DNA of 64,000 nucleotides from RDYJ01 sp034931405 (GTDB taxonomy: Bacteria; Cyanobacteriota; Cyanobacteriia; Cyanobacteriales; Nostocaceae). Positions 1 to 7,497 of this stretch are shown in pieces. The notes below the pieces were generated by a model, which made no database searches, had not been told where the DNA came from, and saw only the letters and a list, made by a program, of their open reading frames with translations. The translations under genes and the position numbers were made by a program. The stretch spans positions 62,001 to 126,000 of the forward strand of contig NZ_JAYGHA010000006.1 in the NCBI RefSeq assembly GCF_034931405.1. The letters are read 5' to 3'. Each line of letters opens with the position of its first letter. Within the stretch, counting starts at the first letter, position 1.

Positions 1-531
1 ACTGCTAACGCTATTGCTGGTATTAAAGCTGGTGCAGTTTCTGTGAATACCACCGTTAATGGTTTAGGTGAAAGAGCAGGAAATGCAGCTTTAGAAGAAG
101 TTGTCATGGCCATCAAATGTATCTACGGTGTTGATTTAGGAATTGACACTCGACATTTATTAGGACTGTCTCAATTAGTTGCTGCTGCTTCCGGTGCAAA
201 CGTCCCACCTTGGAAAGCAATTGTGGGAAAAAATACCTTTGCTCACGAGTCGGGAATTCATGCTGATGGTGTACTGAAAAACCCAGAAACTTATGAACCA
301 TTTTCACCAGAAGAAGTAGGTTGGGAACGTAGTTTAGTAGTAGGTAAACATTCTGGAAGGCATTTATTATCTAACTTATTAGCACAGTATGGCATCTTTT
401 TGAATTCAGAAGAAACCCAATCTGTTTTAGATGCAGTCAGACATGAATCAACACTGAAAAAACGCAGTATCACTACAGAAGAATTGTTGAATTTAGTCAG
501 TGAACAGAGGTATTCCCATGCAGCGCGATGA
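1..531 (+). CDS. nifV: Homocitrate synthase NifV, C-terminal part (5' end outside window)
   Basis: The reading frame is open from base 1 to a TGA at 529-531, so only about the last 176 residues are present. The segment has the re-face aldolase features shared by homocitrate and isopropylmalate synthases: NTTVNGLGERAGNA, then NTFAHESGIHADGVLK with its metal-binding histidines, then VGKHSGRHLL. Homocitrate synthase condenses acetyl-CoA with 2-oxoglutarate; homocitrate is the organic ligand of the nitrogenase FeMo cofactor. I prefer NifV over LeuA because nifZ and nifT follow directly, the order known from heterocystous cyanobacteria, and because no LeuA-type regulatory domain follows the barrel. 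The paralogy with LeuA is the only real alternative. Confidence 0.87.
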   Translation, partial: TANAIAGIKAGAVSVNTTVNGLGERAGNAALEEVVMAIKCIYGVDLGIDTRHLLGLSQLVAAASGANVPPWKAIVGKNTFAHESGIHADGVLKNPETYEPFSPEEVGWERSLVVGKHSGRHLLSNLLAQYGIFLNSEETQSVLDAVRHESTLKKRSITTEELLNLVSEQRYSHAAR

Positions 532-805
532 GATAGAACTGAATTCTCAACCAATTTTTGAAATTGGTCAAAAAGTCCGAATTAAGAAACTCATCAAAAA
601 TGATGGTACTTTTCCTGGTCGAGAAATTGGAGAAGTTTTAGCAAGAATTGGAGACGTTGGTTATGTATCCAGCATAGGAACTTTTTTACAGGCTTACTAT
701 ATCTATGCTGTGCATTTTTTAGATACAGGGTACATCATCGGTTGTCGAAAAAGAGAACTAGAATCTGCTGAGGAAACACATGAAAGTAATGCTACGGATG
801 AATGA
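518..805 (+). CDS. nifZ: Nitrogen fixation protein NifZ
   Basis: Small protein of 95 residues with the NifZ-type core: FEIGQKVRIKKLIKNDGT, then GEVLARIGDVGYVSSIG, then YYIYAVHFLD and a closing GCRKREL. NifZ assists maturation of the nitrogenase MoFe protein P-cluster. I chose the ATG at 518 because CAGAGG at 505-510 gives a ribosome binding site seven bases upstream. A GTG at 500 would add six residues and leave no such site. The start lies inside the end of nifV (14-base overlap), so translation is probably coupled. Family assignment is firm. Confidence 0.9.
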   Translation: MQRDEIELNSQPIFEIGQKVRIKKLIKNDGTFPGREIGEVLARIGDVGYVSSIGTFLQAYYIYAVHFLDTGYIIGCRKRELESAEETHESNATDE

Positions 806-983
806 TGCTGGAACTTTGGTGGCCTACGTCGCTAAAAAAGACTTGGAAGAAGAAGTTGTTAAACAAACAGATAGTGATGCAGGTAAAGTTCTCACTTTAG
901 CTAATGGTTGGGAATTAGAATTTAGTGAAATCCCAGCTAAGGAAAATTTACCTTTAACTGTGGAAGCTAAACGCCTCGCATAA
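780..983 (+). CDS. nifT: Nitrogen fixation protein NifT/FixU
   Basis: A 67-residue protein matching NifT/FixU along its whole length: MKVMLRMNDAGTLVAYVAKKDLEE at the start, then LANGWELEFSE near the middle. The family is a small beta-rich protein encoded in nif operons; its exact role is not settled and it is dispensable in tested species. It overlaps the end of nifZ by 26 bases and has GAGGA at 769-773 before its ATG, so it is translated from the same message. It appears to be the last gene of the nif transcript, as a hairpin terminator follows at 1077. Confidence 0.93.
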   Translation: MKVMLRMNDAGTLVAYVAKKDLEEEVVKQTDSDAGKVLTLANGWELEFSEIPAKENLPLTVEAKRLA

Positions 984-1076
984 AATTATCACAAGTTAGT
1001 AAAGATAGAAGGTAACAGGTAAAAACATATAAAAATATATTTTTCCTCTTCCTTCTGCCTTTCAATGAGCAAAAAT

Positions 1077-1104
1077 ACCCCAGTAATGTGGGGTTTATTA
1101 TTTT
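1077..1104 (+). terminator. Rho-independent terminator of the nif operon
   Basis: ACCCCA (1077-1082) and TGGGGT (1089-1094) form a perfect 6-bp stem with a GTAATG loop, followed by a T-rich run to 1104. It lies about 95 bases after nifT and just before the next gene. Confidence 0.7.
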
Positions 1105-1128
1105 ATATTGCAAAATTGGGTTATCATT

Positions 1129-1665
1129 ATGGGTAAACAGCATCAGACTGTATCAGAATTGAATTTTGAAGGACAGTTTTTAGGTTTTGTTGGTGATCAA
1201 CCTAAAAAGTTTAAACATTTGCGTTTAGCAATTCCTTCAGGAAATGTGAAAATTAAAATACCTAAAGATTTGCGTTGTTCTCTGGTGACATCTTTAGTAC
1301 CTGGTGAACAAATTCATATTGGTGCTATTAGTAAATTCAATCCCCGAACAAGTAAACTTAAATTCACAGCTTATCAAGTCCAAGCATCTGGTTTTTGTCC
1401 AATTCATCATCGACTCCCGGAAATAACAGCTAAGATTATGGTTTGTCAAAAATCTGGTTGTATGAAACGGGGAGGGAAAAATTTATTATCAGAGTTAGAA
1501 AAAACTTTGTGCGATCGCGGTTTGTTAGATAAAGTAAAAATTGAACATACCGATTGTCAAAAAAGTTGTAGCAGCGCCCCAAATTGTGTTTTAATGTTGG
1601 GTAAAAAGCAATACAAAAAAATTCATCCAGATGCGATCGCTTCTTTATTAGAGAATCATTTATGA
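1129..1665 (+). CDS. Thioredoxin-like [2Fe-2S] ferredoxin domain protein
   Basis: The protein (178 residues from the ATG at 1129; a TTG at 1108 would give 185) has two parts. The first about 95 residues are beta-rich and unassigned (FEGQFLGFVGD at the start). The C-terminal about 85 residues show a thioredoxin-like [2Fe-2S] ferredoxin pattern: VCQKSGCMKRGG, then DCQKSCSSAPNC, giving two cysteine pairs in a plausible ligand spacing, and a closing HPDAIASLLENHL. Members carry electrons or act as iron-sulfur modules in multi-subunit oxidoreductases. Position just downstream of nifVZT suggests a link with nitrogen fixation, but the terminator before it argues for a separate transcript. Two HIP1 sites lie inside the gene. 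Function is not known. Confidence 0.75.
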   Translation: MGKQHQTVSELNFEGQFLGFVGDQPKKFKHLRLAIPSGNVKIKIPKDLRCSLVTSLVPGEQIHIGAISKFNPRTSKLKFTAYQVQASGFCPIHHRLPEITAKIMVCQKSGCMKRGGKNLLSELEKTLCDRGLLDKVKIEHTDCQKSCSSAPNCVLMLGKKQYKKIHPDAIASLLENHL

Positions 1666-2070
1666 AGATTATTTAAAGGTGCTAGAAATAGTGTAATAAA
1701 AATAAAGCTCACAATTATTCATCTGAAATTTGAAGATACCAGCCTTTTGTGAGCATAGAAAATTACTTTACACAAAATACATAATAAATATTTAATAAAA
1801 ACTAAATTTGTGTTGTAAATGACTTTTTAAAAAATAGTAATAATGTAGCAGTTTTCGTCTTTAATTCTTGTCCGGAGATGTTGAATTAAGGTCTGTAGGA
1901 ATGTTATATTAGAGGATATTTTAAAAGGGTCTTTTACTATCATAATTATCACAGTTAAGCATCTCTGTACATTGGTGAAACTTTAATTTACCGTTGTATT
2001 TAAACTCAGTGATAACTATCAAATCTACCTTTCGGTACTTTACAAACATCCTCTTAGTTCAATAATTAGA
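1666..2070. other. Intergenic region, AT-rich
   Basis: No reading frame of interest in 405 bases. It contains an interrupted inverted repeat, GCTCACAA (1707-1714) and TTGTGAGC (1747-1754), that could fold as a weak hairpin after the ferredoxin gene. The remainder presumably holds the promoter of the exported protein downstream; I cannot point to clear -10/-35 boxes. Confidence 0.4.
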
Positions 2071-3231
2071 TTGTATAAGAGTGTGAGGACTATAACTTTG
2101 AATAAATGCCAATTTGCCAATGTAATTACTGCTAATTGGCTGCTGTTGATGGGAATAAATCTATTAGGTGGTCTTTTCCTATCTACATCTGTTGCCATTA
2201 AAGCTGCATCTGCGGTTGATAAATCAGTTGCTGATACCACAAGCAAGGAATTAACGACCAAGCAAAAAGTAGAATCCACTGAAAATATTAGCCAAAAATC
2301 CCAACATTCAGCTGCTGAATTAAAACAACGTTTAATTCAAATCAAACAACCACAAACTATCATCCAAAAGATAGATGCTTCTAGTAATTTAGGTGATACA
2401 TTTGGTGAAGCTAAGAAACTTTATCCTACTCAGCCCCAAACTATCACTCAACAGATAGATGACTCTGAAAATTTAGGTGATAAATTAGGGGATATTAATC
2501 AATTACGCCAGGATTTATTAGTTGAACCTCTTGTTAAAATAACTCCTCTACCCAAACGCACCTATCAGCCTGGACTCAGTTTTGGCGCTCCCAGTGCTTT
2601 CGGGGCTGCCTGGGGTGACTTATTTATAGTAGGATCGGGCGCTACAGCAGGTAAAAGTAGGGCAGGAAATCCAGACGCAAGTATGAGTGCAGGTTTTGGT
2701 TTAGGAGATGCCTACAACCTAATTGGTTTGGAACTTACCTTCAACAACGGTAGTATCAAAAACTTCGGTTACAACGGTACTTTTGACTTCAAAGCTCACC
2801 GCGTTGTTTATGCAAAAGGCAACACACAAGTTGCTGTAGCTGGTGGCTTGAATACCTTTGCTCAGTATGGTAATGAAGGTATTAGACCTTCCAGCGCCTA
2901 TGGTGTCATCACAACATACTCTCTTTTACAGCCTAACAACCCCTTCAATCCCCTGGCCATCTCCTTTTCTCTAGGAGCAGGTGGTGGCGACTTCCGACAA
3001 GGCGATGAGAGTACAGGTATATTTGCGGGAATGGGTCTACAAATTCATCCCCAGGTGGGTATAGGTGTAGGTTGGAGTGGAGTAGGTTTAAATGCTGGTA
3101 TATCAGTAGTTCCTGTGCCTACCATTCCCTTAACAATTACCGCCCAAGGTGCCGATCTCACAGATAATAGTTTCGGCGGTTCCGTATTTGTTCTGACTGT
3201 GGGCTATGGTTTCAATTTTTTGCCTAGATAA
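2071..3231 (+). CDS. Exported hypothetical protein, beta-rich, with internal repeat
   Basis: A 386-residue protein that I do not recognise. The N-terminus has a hydrophobic stretch (residues about 20-45, WLLLMGINLLGGLFL followed by an AxA-like end), consistent with a signal peptide. Residues about 110-165 hold two copies of a motif beginning QPQTI, with IQKID or TQQID, then SSNLGD or SENLGD. The C-terminal 220 residues are glycine-rich with alternating hydrophobic residues and end in VGYGFNFLPR, so an outer-membrane beta-barrel-like or secreted beta domain is possible. The start is uncertain: the longest frame opens with TTG at 2071, and TTG at 2098 is another candidate. It is followed 32 bases later by another exported protein, so the two may be co-transcribed. 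Confidence 0.55.
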   Translation: MYKSVRTITLNKCQFANVITANWLLLMGINLLGGLFLSTSVAIKAASAVDKSVADTTSKELTTKQKVESTENISQKSQHSAAELKQRLIQIKQPQTIIQKIDASSNLGDTFGEAKKLYPTQPQTITQQIDDSENLGDKLGDINQLRQDLLVEPLVKITPLPKRTYQPGLSFGAPSAFGAAWGDLFIVGSGATAGKSRAGNPDASMSAGFGLGDAYNLIGLELTFNNGSIKNFGYNGTFDFKAHRVVYAKGNTQVAVAGGLNTFAQYGNEGIRPSSAYGVITTYSLLQPNNPFNPLAISFSLGAGGGDFRQGDESTGIFAGMGLQIHPQVGIGVGWSGVGLNAGISVVPVPTIPLTITAQGADLTDNSFGGSVFVLTVGYGFNFLPR

Positions 3232-3263
3232 ACGCTTCAATATCTTCAATGTAGAGAATAACC

Positions 3264-4028
3264 ATGTTAAAAATCAGAACCTTGATTATCGCTCTCGTTT
3301 TTGCACCTTTAATTTCACTTTCTTTGCAGTTAACGAATCAAGCTCAAACTAATTCACCAAGTAAAGGTGTAGCAGGATCTGGAAGTGGAGGTGGAAACAC
3401 TGGCTCAAATAATACCCCTGTTTCATCACCGAGTAAAGGTACAGCAGGATCTGGAAGTGGAGGTGGAAACACTGGCTCAAATAATAACCCTGTTTCATCA
3501 CCGAGTAAAGGTGTAGCAGGATCTGCAAGCGGTGCTACACCTAATATCATTGTCACAAAGGCAGCGGATGGTTCTGTAAGTATTAATCTTTCACCTATGG
3601 CTGTACGTGAGTTGCAAGTTGTCGTTGATCGTCTCATTAGCAGTGGTAGTTTGAGGATATTCTTACCGATTAACGCTAATAGACTGGAAATATCCTTAAT
3701 TTTCAATGGGCTTCCTTCACAATTAGCAAAAGACTTAACAGGTGCAGCATCTCAGATTGTCCAATTTTCCCGTACTTCCAGTCTACCTTCACTTGAGTTA
3801 CCACAAGCACGGCTAGTAGCCAGTATTAAAGCTGCAAAAGCCGATTCAACTAGCAATGAAGCAAATGAGTTAGTAACTGTGAACGCTAACAAACTGAACG
3901 AAACTATTAATATCTATAACAAGATTGTACTGGAGAGCGATCCAGCAACTCTTCAGAAGCTTTCACGCAACTCCAACTTTGTGGAAATTGGTAAAACTCT
4001 AACAACATTAAGGTCTGCAATCAATTAG
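3264..4028 (+). CDS. Exported hypothetical protein with Ser/Gly/Asn-rich repeats
   Basis: A 254-residue protein with a clear signal peptide (KIRTLIIALVFAPLISLSL, cleavage near the TNQAQT stretch). Residues about 32-95 are a low-complexity linker built from two full and one partial copy of a 24-residue unit beginning SPSKG and containing AGSGSGGGNTGSNN. The remainder is a globular or helical segment with no recognisable family (VRELQVVVDRLISSGS near its start). It is probably a cell-envelope or secreted protein, and shares an operon-like arrangement with the upstream exported gene. No function is proposed. Confidence 0.6.
   Translation: MLKIRTLIIALVFAPLISLSLQLTNQAQTNSPSKGVAGSGSGGGNTGSNNTPVSSPSKGTAGSGSGGGNTGSNNNPVSSPSKGVAGSASGATPNIIVTKAADGSVSINLSPMAVRELQVVVDRLISSGSLRIFLPINANRLEISLIFNGLPSQLAKDLTGAASQIVQFSRTSSLPSLELPQARLVASIKAAKADSTSNEANELVTVNANKLNETINIYNKIVLESDPATLQKLSRNSNFVEIGKTLTTLRSAIN
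3357..3530 (+). repeat. 72-bp tandem repeat inside the exported protein gene
   Basis: The phrase GTAAAGGT.AGCAGGATCTG recurs at 3361, 3433 and 3505, giving an exact period of 72 bases (24 codons) with very few substitutions. The first two copies are complete and the third is cut short. The repeat is in frame, so copy-number change would lengthen or shorten the linker without breaking the protein. Confidence 0.9.
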
Positions 4029-4058
4029 AGAACTCCACAAAAAACATGATCCAATAGT

Positions 4059-4086
4059 GTAGGGGTAATTCATGAATTACCCCTAC
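4059..4086. repeat. Perfect 28-bp palindrome, probable terminator or small mobile repeat
   Basis: GTAGGGGTAATTCA is followed immediately by its exact reverse complement, giving 14-bp arms with no spacer. It lies 30 bases after the second exported protein gene. It could terminate that transcript, although a T tract is short, or be one of the palindromic dispersed repeats common in Nostoc-type genomes. Confidence 0.7.
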
Positions 4087-4217
4087 TTTCGCGGAAGCTT
4101 TAGGGGAATGATATTAAAACAGGATCAATCATTCTATGGAGTTCACTTAGTATAGCAATGGACAGGGTGGTTAGGACATTAACTAATGATCAAACTCAAA
4201 TACAAATAGACTTTCAA

Positions 4218-4245
4218 CCCAGTCCCCAGTCCCCAGTCCCCAGTC
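4218..4245. repeat. Heptanucleotide short tandem repeat (STRR)
   Basis: About four copies of a seven-base unit CCCAGTC in tandem. Heptamer repeats of this kind are characteristic of filamentous heterocystous cyanobacteria. No coding role. Confidence 0.85.
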
Positions 4246-4268
4246 ACCTGCTATATTAGACATCTTCG

Positions 4269-4400
4269 TTGACACTCTCCGGGCTAAAGCCACGGAGATT
4301 CTACATTCTACGTCAGAACTTGCTCAACCAGATTTGCATCAAGTAGAGTAGAGGTTTCAACTCCTGTAGCGTTACTTTGGGGATGCCCTCCCCTAGCTGA
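4269..4400 (-). ncRNA. Putative omega RNA / right end of the TnpB element
   Basis: On the - strand, just past the tnpB stop, lies a compact hairpin: CTCCG-T-GGCT-TT-AGCC-CGGAG (4277-4297), followed by AGTGTCAA ending at 4269. Structured right ends that overlap the 3' part of tnpB are the known position of the guide (omega) RNA in IS200/IS605 elements, with the guide taken from sequence beyond the element end. The hairpin is seen directly; the boundaries of the RNA and its guide (lower coordinates, from about 4268) are inference. Confidence 0.5.
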
Positions 4401-5537
4401 GACAGCCGCTTGTGAGGGTTTCCCGACTTGTGCGGACTGTCGTTGCTGGGCAAGATTTAAAATATTTACTGCTGCATTCACGTCTCTTTGAAGTTCGCAA
4501 CCACAACTACATTTATGAGTACGGGTTGAAAGAGATTTTTTCACAATTGCCCCACAATTACTGCATTTTTGTGATGTGTAATGTGGAGTAACAGCAACCA
4601 CAACACTGTTAAACTTCACAGCAAAATATTCTAACCATTGACGAAAACTAGACCAAGCCGCATCATTAATTGACTTAGCAAGACAATGATTTTTTACCAT
4701 GTTCTTAACACTTAAATCTTCATAAGCTACTAAAGCGTTAGCTTTGTTTACGTTACGCGCTGTTCTTTTAGCGTGTTCATGACGTTGCCTACTTACTTTT
4801 AAATGTTTTCGAGCATATCTAGCCCGTGCTTTACGTCTTTGGTTTTTACCTTTCTCTTTCGTGTAGATTCGACGTTGAGCGTGTTTGATGGATTTTTCTG
4901 CTTTTCTTAGAAACCGGGGATTTGGTTCATGATGTCCATTAGAATCAGAGTAAAAATACTCCAAACCGACATCTAAACCGACTTCACCATCAGCTATTCT
5001 AGGTTCTTGTTTAACTTCTGTATCTACACAGAATTGAACATAGAAACCATCAGCACGTTTAACAATTCTGACTCGCTTAATTAACTTAACTGGGTATGTA
5101 TGAATATCCCATTTACCCAATAATTTAAGCTCACCAATACATTTTTTATCAGTAAAGGTGATACGTCTTTTTGTTGGGTGTAATGACCATCCAGAAGTCT
5201 TATATTCAACTGAACGGTTATCTTTTTGGAATCTAGGATATCCCTTTTTACCTACAACTTTCTGTTTACAGTTGTCGTAAAATCTCTGAATTGCTTGCCA
5301 TGCTCTTTCAGTTGCAGACTGACAAGCCATTGAATTTAATTCTTCTACAAAATTAAACTCTTTCCGTAGTGCTGTTGAGTAATTATTTAATGCAATTCTG
5401 TTAACTTTTGATTCTTTTGGTGAGTCCATCCAGTAACGAATAGCTTTATTTCTGACAAACTGAGTTGTCCTGATTGCTTCGTTAATAGCTTGTTTTTGAC
5501 ATTGGTTGCATTTGACTTTGTACTCTAACACCAGCAC
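4308..5537 (-). CDS. tnpB: TnpB, RNA-guided endonuclease of an IS200/IS605-type element
   Basis: A 409-residue protein of the OrfB/TnpB family, the ancestor of Cas12. The RuvC-like catalytic triad is intact: D189 in GLDVG, E273 in AYEDLS and D352 in QRDVNAAVNI. The zinc finger between the last two motifs has C325-x2-C328 and C343/C345/C347. An N-terminal helix-turn-helix-like OrfB region precedes (residues 1-60). The start is a GTG at 5537 with an ideal AGGAGGTGAT upstream; the nearest ATG is out of frame and stops at once. Family members cut DNA next to a short motif using an RNA from the element's right end. No tnpA transposase is nearby, so it would need one in trans. Length is normal and no damage is visible, so it may be active. 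Confidence 0.92.
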   Translation of the reverse strand: MLVLEYKVKCNQCQKQAINEAIRTTQFVRNKAIRYWMDSPKESKVNRIALNNYSTALRKEFNFVEELNSMACQSATERAWQAIQRFYDNCKQKVVGKKGYPRFQKDNRSVEYKTSGWSLHPTKRRITFTDKKCIGELKLLGKWDIHTYPVKLIKRVRIVKRADGFYVQFCVDTEVKQEPRIADGEVGLDVGLEYFYSDSNGHHEPNPRFLRKAEKSIKHAQRRIYTKEKGKNQRRKARARYARKHLKVSRQRHEHAKRTARNVNKANALVAYEDLSVKNMVKNHCLAKSINDAAWSSFRQWLEYFAVKFNSVVVAVTPHYTSQKCSNCGAIVKKSLSTRTHKCSCGCELQRDVNAAVNILNLAQQRQSAQVGKPSQAAVSARGGHPQSNATGVETSTLLDANLVEQVLT

Positions 5538-5563
5538 TACTTCATCACCTCCTGAACCTATGC

Positions 5564-5581
5564 TAAACTAAGTTTAGTTTA
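5564..5581. promoter_or_regulatory. Inverted repeat between divergent tnpB and ribbon-helix-helix-like gene
   Basis: TAAACTAA (5564-5571) and TTAGTTTA (5574-5581) are perfect 8-bp arms with a two-base spacer, placed in the 60-base gap between the divergent starts at 5537 and 5598. The position fits an operator bound by the adjacent small DNA-binding-like protein. Binding is inferred. Confidence 0.5.
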
Positions 5582-5597
5582 TGCTGATATTCTAAAT

Positions 5598-5792
5598 ATG
5601 TCAATAGGAAAAGGACAAAAGAGAGTTAAAAATACACCAGTTTTTTATGATGAGATGAAAAAACGAAGAGGTATTAACTTAACTGATACAGCTTGGGAAA
5701 TTTTGGCTAGACAAGCCAAAATAGAGAACATTAGCGTCTCTGAATTAATTGAAAGATATGCTAGAAGATTGAATCAGTCTAACTGCCCCTAA
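5598..5792 (+). CDS. Small ribbon-helix-helix-like protein next to tnpB
   Basis: A 64-residue basic protein. The C-terminal half, INLTDTAWEILARQAK, then SVSELIERYARRL, fits the strand-helix-helix pattern of CopG/Arc-type regulators: a short beta strand, then two helices separated by a turn. A paralogous pattern (IRLTDTAWAKLDELA) occurs in the gene at 13659. It is transcribed divergently from tnpB with a palindrome between them, which suggests autoregulation or control of tnpB. There is no strong ribosome binding site. The identity as a DNA-binding protein is a pattern-based inference. Confidence 0.6.
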   Translation: MSIGKGQKRVKNTPVFYDEMKKRRGINLTDTAWEILARQAKIENISVSELIERYARRLNQSNCP

Positions 5793-5810
5793 AGGGGCGA
5801 GCCGTTCGCC
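5785..5810 (+). other. Overlapping hairpins, possible left end of the TnpB element
   Basis: GCCCCT-AA-AGGGGC (5785-5798) overlaps GGCGA-GCCGT-TCGCC (5796-5810), so two mutually exclusive stems can form at the stop codon of the small gene. It could be its terminator, or the subterminal hairpin at the left end of the IS200/IS605-type element, in which case the small gene is carried by the element. Confidence 0.35.
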
Positions 5811-6022
5811 TACATCCACTGTCTCAAGCACAATAAAGTATCAACGCCTTGCTCATACCATTTCTTTATGAGGCTGCGCTGAATTTTGTAACCTTGTCTT
5901 TTCCTCCTCTGTGTTCTCTGTGTCTCTGTGGTTCGTTCCTTTCTAAATTTGGCGCATCTTTATACAGAATTGGTATCAGATACTTTATTTCAGTGGTTTT
6001 GGCTCACTCGATTTTCTTATAA

Positions 6023-6060
6023 AAATTGTAGAGACGTTTCATGGAGCGTCTCTACAATTT
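6023..6060. repeat. Inverted repeat of the GTAGAGACG dispersed type
   Basis: AAATTGTAGAGACG (6023-6036) and CGTCTCTACAATTT (6047-6060) are perfect 14-bp arms around a 10-base loop. Repeats with this GTAGAGACG core are dispersed in many filamentous cyanobacterial genomes. It lies directly after mnmA (which ends at 6078 on the - strand) and could also terminate that gene. Confidence 0.75.
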
Positions 6061-6077
6061 GCTTAACTAGATATCTA

Positions 6078-7133
6078 CTAACTAAACTGTTCAATTATTC
6101 CCCCACCCAATACCTTATCCCCTTCATACCAAACTGCTGCTTGTCCAGCGGTAATACTGAATTGAGGTTCATCAAACACCAACCGCACACGGTCATTTTC
6201 TAAGGGTATGACTGTCACGGGTACGGGTTGGGAACGATAACGAATTTGCACTTCTGCACGGATGGGGGTTGCTGGTTCAGCAATAGACACCCAATTTACT
6301 CGGTTTACTGTACATTCTGCTTGAGTTCCTTTGGTGCGATCGCCTACAATTACTTTGTTATTAACTGAATCCAATTCAATCACATACAAAGGTTCAGCCG
6401 CAGCAATTCCTAAGCCTTTTCGCTGACCAATAGTGTAATGATGGACACCATCATGTTGTCCTAAAACCTTCCCAGTGGTATCCACAATATCACCGGGTTT
6501 TGGCGCTAAATATTTATCTAAAAATGCCCGCATAGAACCGTTACTTTCTACTAAGCATAAATCTTGACTTTCTGGTTTATCGGCTGTTGTTAAACCATAT
6601 TCAGCCGCAATTCTGCGGGTATCGGTTTTATTCAATTCTCCCAAGGGAAAGATAGAAGAACCTAATAAATCTTGAGATAAATCATACAGAAAATATGACT
6701 GGTCTTTATTGCGGTCAACTGCACGTAACAATTGATAACGTCCAGTATTTGCATCATAGCGAATTTGGGCATAATGACCTGTAGCGATCGCATTACTTCC
6801 CAATTTTTCCCGCGCATATTCCACCATTGGTCCAAATTTTACCGTCTTGTTACATTGCGAGCAAGGTAAGGGCGTAATTCCCATACTGTAACCAGACACT
6901 ACATAATCAATAATATTGGCTTGAAAGACATCCCGAATATCGACAATTTCGTGGGGAATGCCCAATTGTTCGCAAATACTAGCCGCGTCGATCATTCCTT
7001 CAGAGCAACATTGCCCTTTGCCTTTCATTAGCCAAAGGGTTAAACCAATTACATCATAGCCCTGATTGTGTAACATAGCGGCAGCTACAGAACTGTCCAC
7101 GCCACCAGAAAGACCAACGACAACTTTTTTCAT
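6078..7133 (-). CDS. mnmA: tRNA-specific 2-thiouridylase MnmA
   Basis: A 351-residue enzyme that inserts sulfur at C2 of the wobble uridine (U34) of Lys, Glu and Gln tRNAs, using ATP and a persulfide sulfur donor. The PP-loop SGGVDSS is at residues 9-15. The catalytic cysteine pair is present: C94 in PCSQCNKTVKF and C193 in PESQDLCLV. The C-terminal domain has the usual TIGQRKGLGI and ITAGQAAVWYEGD motifs. Length and architecture are normal. It is a single gene, divergent from the SPOR-like gene with 364 bases between them. Confidence 0.97.
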   Translation of the reverse strand: MKKVVVGLSGGVDSSVAAAMLHNQGYDVIGLTLWLMKGKGQCCSEGMIDAASICEQLGIPHEIVDIRDVFQANIIDYVVSGYSMGITPLPCSQCNKTVKFGPMVEYAREKLGSNAIATGHYAQIRYDANTGRYQLLRAVDRNKDQSYFLYDLSQDLLGSSIFPLGELNKTDTRRIAAEYGLTTADKPESQDLCLVESNGSMRAFLDKYLAPKPGDIVDTTGKVLGQHDGVHHYTIGQRKGLGIAAAEPLYVIELDSVNNKVIVGDRTKGTQAECTVNRVNWVSIAEPATPIRAEVQIRYRSQPVPVTVIPLENDRVRLVFDEPQFSITAGQAAVWYEGDKVLGGGIIEQFS

Positions 7134-7497
7134 AATTCACACTTTTAACAGTGCTTGCTACTGATTTTTAATGGGAGATAGTTTTCTACCCTAAACAAAG
7201 CGCGAGACTGTTAAATTGTAGCATAAGTTCCTGAAAAGCTTTGTTAGCAAGCAACTTTTAGTTTTAGTCCTGTAAGCGTTGAGCAATGCTGAATTCTTCT
7301 ATGTTGGGGTTTTAACCCTCTCGGTAATTTTCCCTTAGCTGATTACAATAATAGCTAGTACCGCTTCGCGGAAGTCAAAAGTCAAAAGTCAAAAGTCAAA
7401 AGTAATATGGAATCAGCTTTTGAACGATTGAGAATAGTCCCTTAACTTACGCCGCAGTGTACTAATAGTAAATTTCTGCTCTACTTGGTTACAAAAT
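7134..7497. other. Divergent intergenic region with heptanucleotide repeat
   Basis: No gene in 364 bases between mnmA and the SPOR-like gene. It holds the promoters of both and a short tandem repeat of AGTCAAA (four copies, 7373-7400, followed by AGT). Clear promoter boxes are not evident. Confidence 0.6.

Noticed and set aside
1..531. LeuA (2-isopropylmalate synthase)
   Set aside because: nifZ and nifT follow directly and no allosteric C-terminal domain is present.
5928..6203. 91-codon frame on the + strand near mnmA
   Set aside because: It overlaps mnmA on the opposite strand and crosses an inverted repeat; the protein has no family features.
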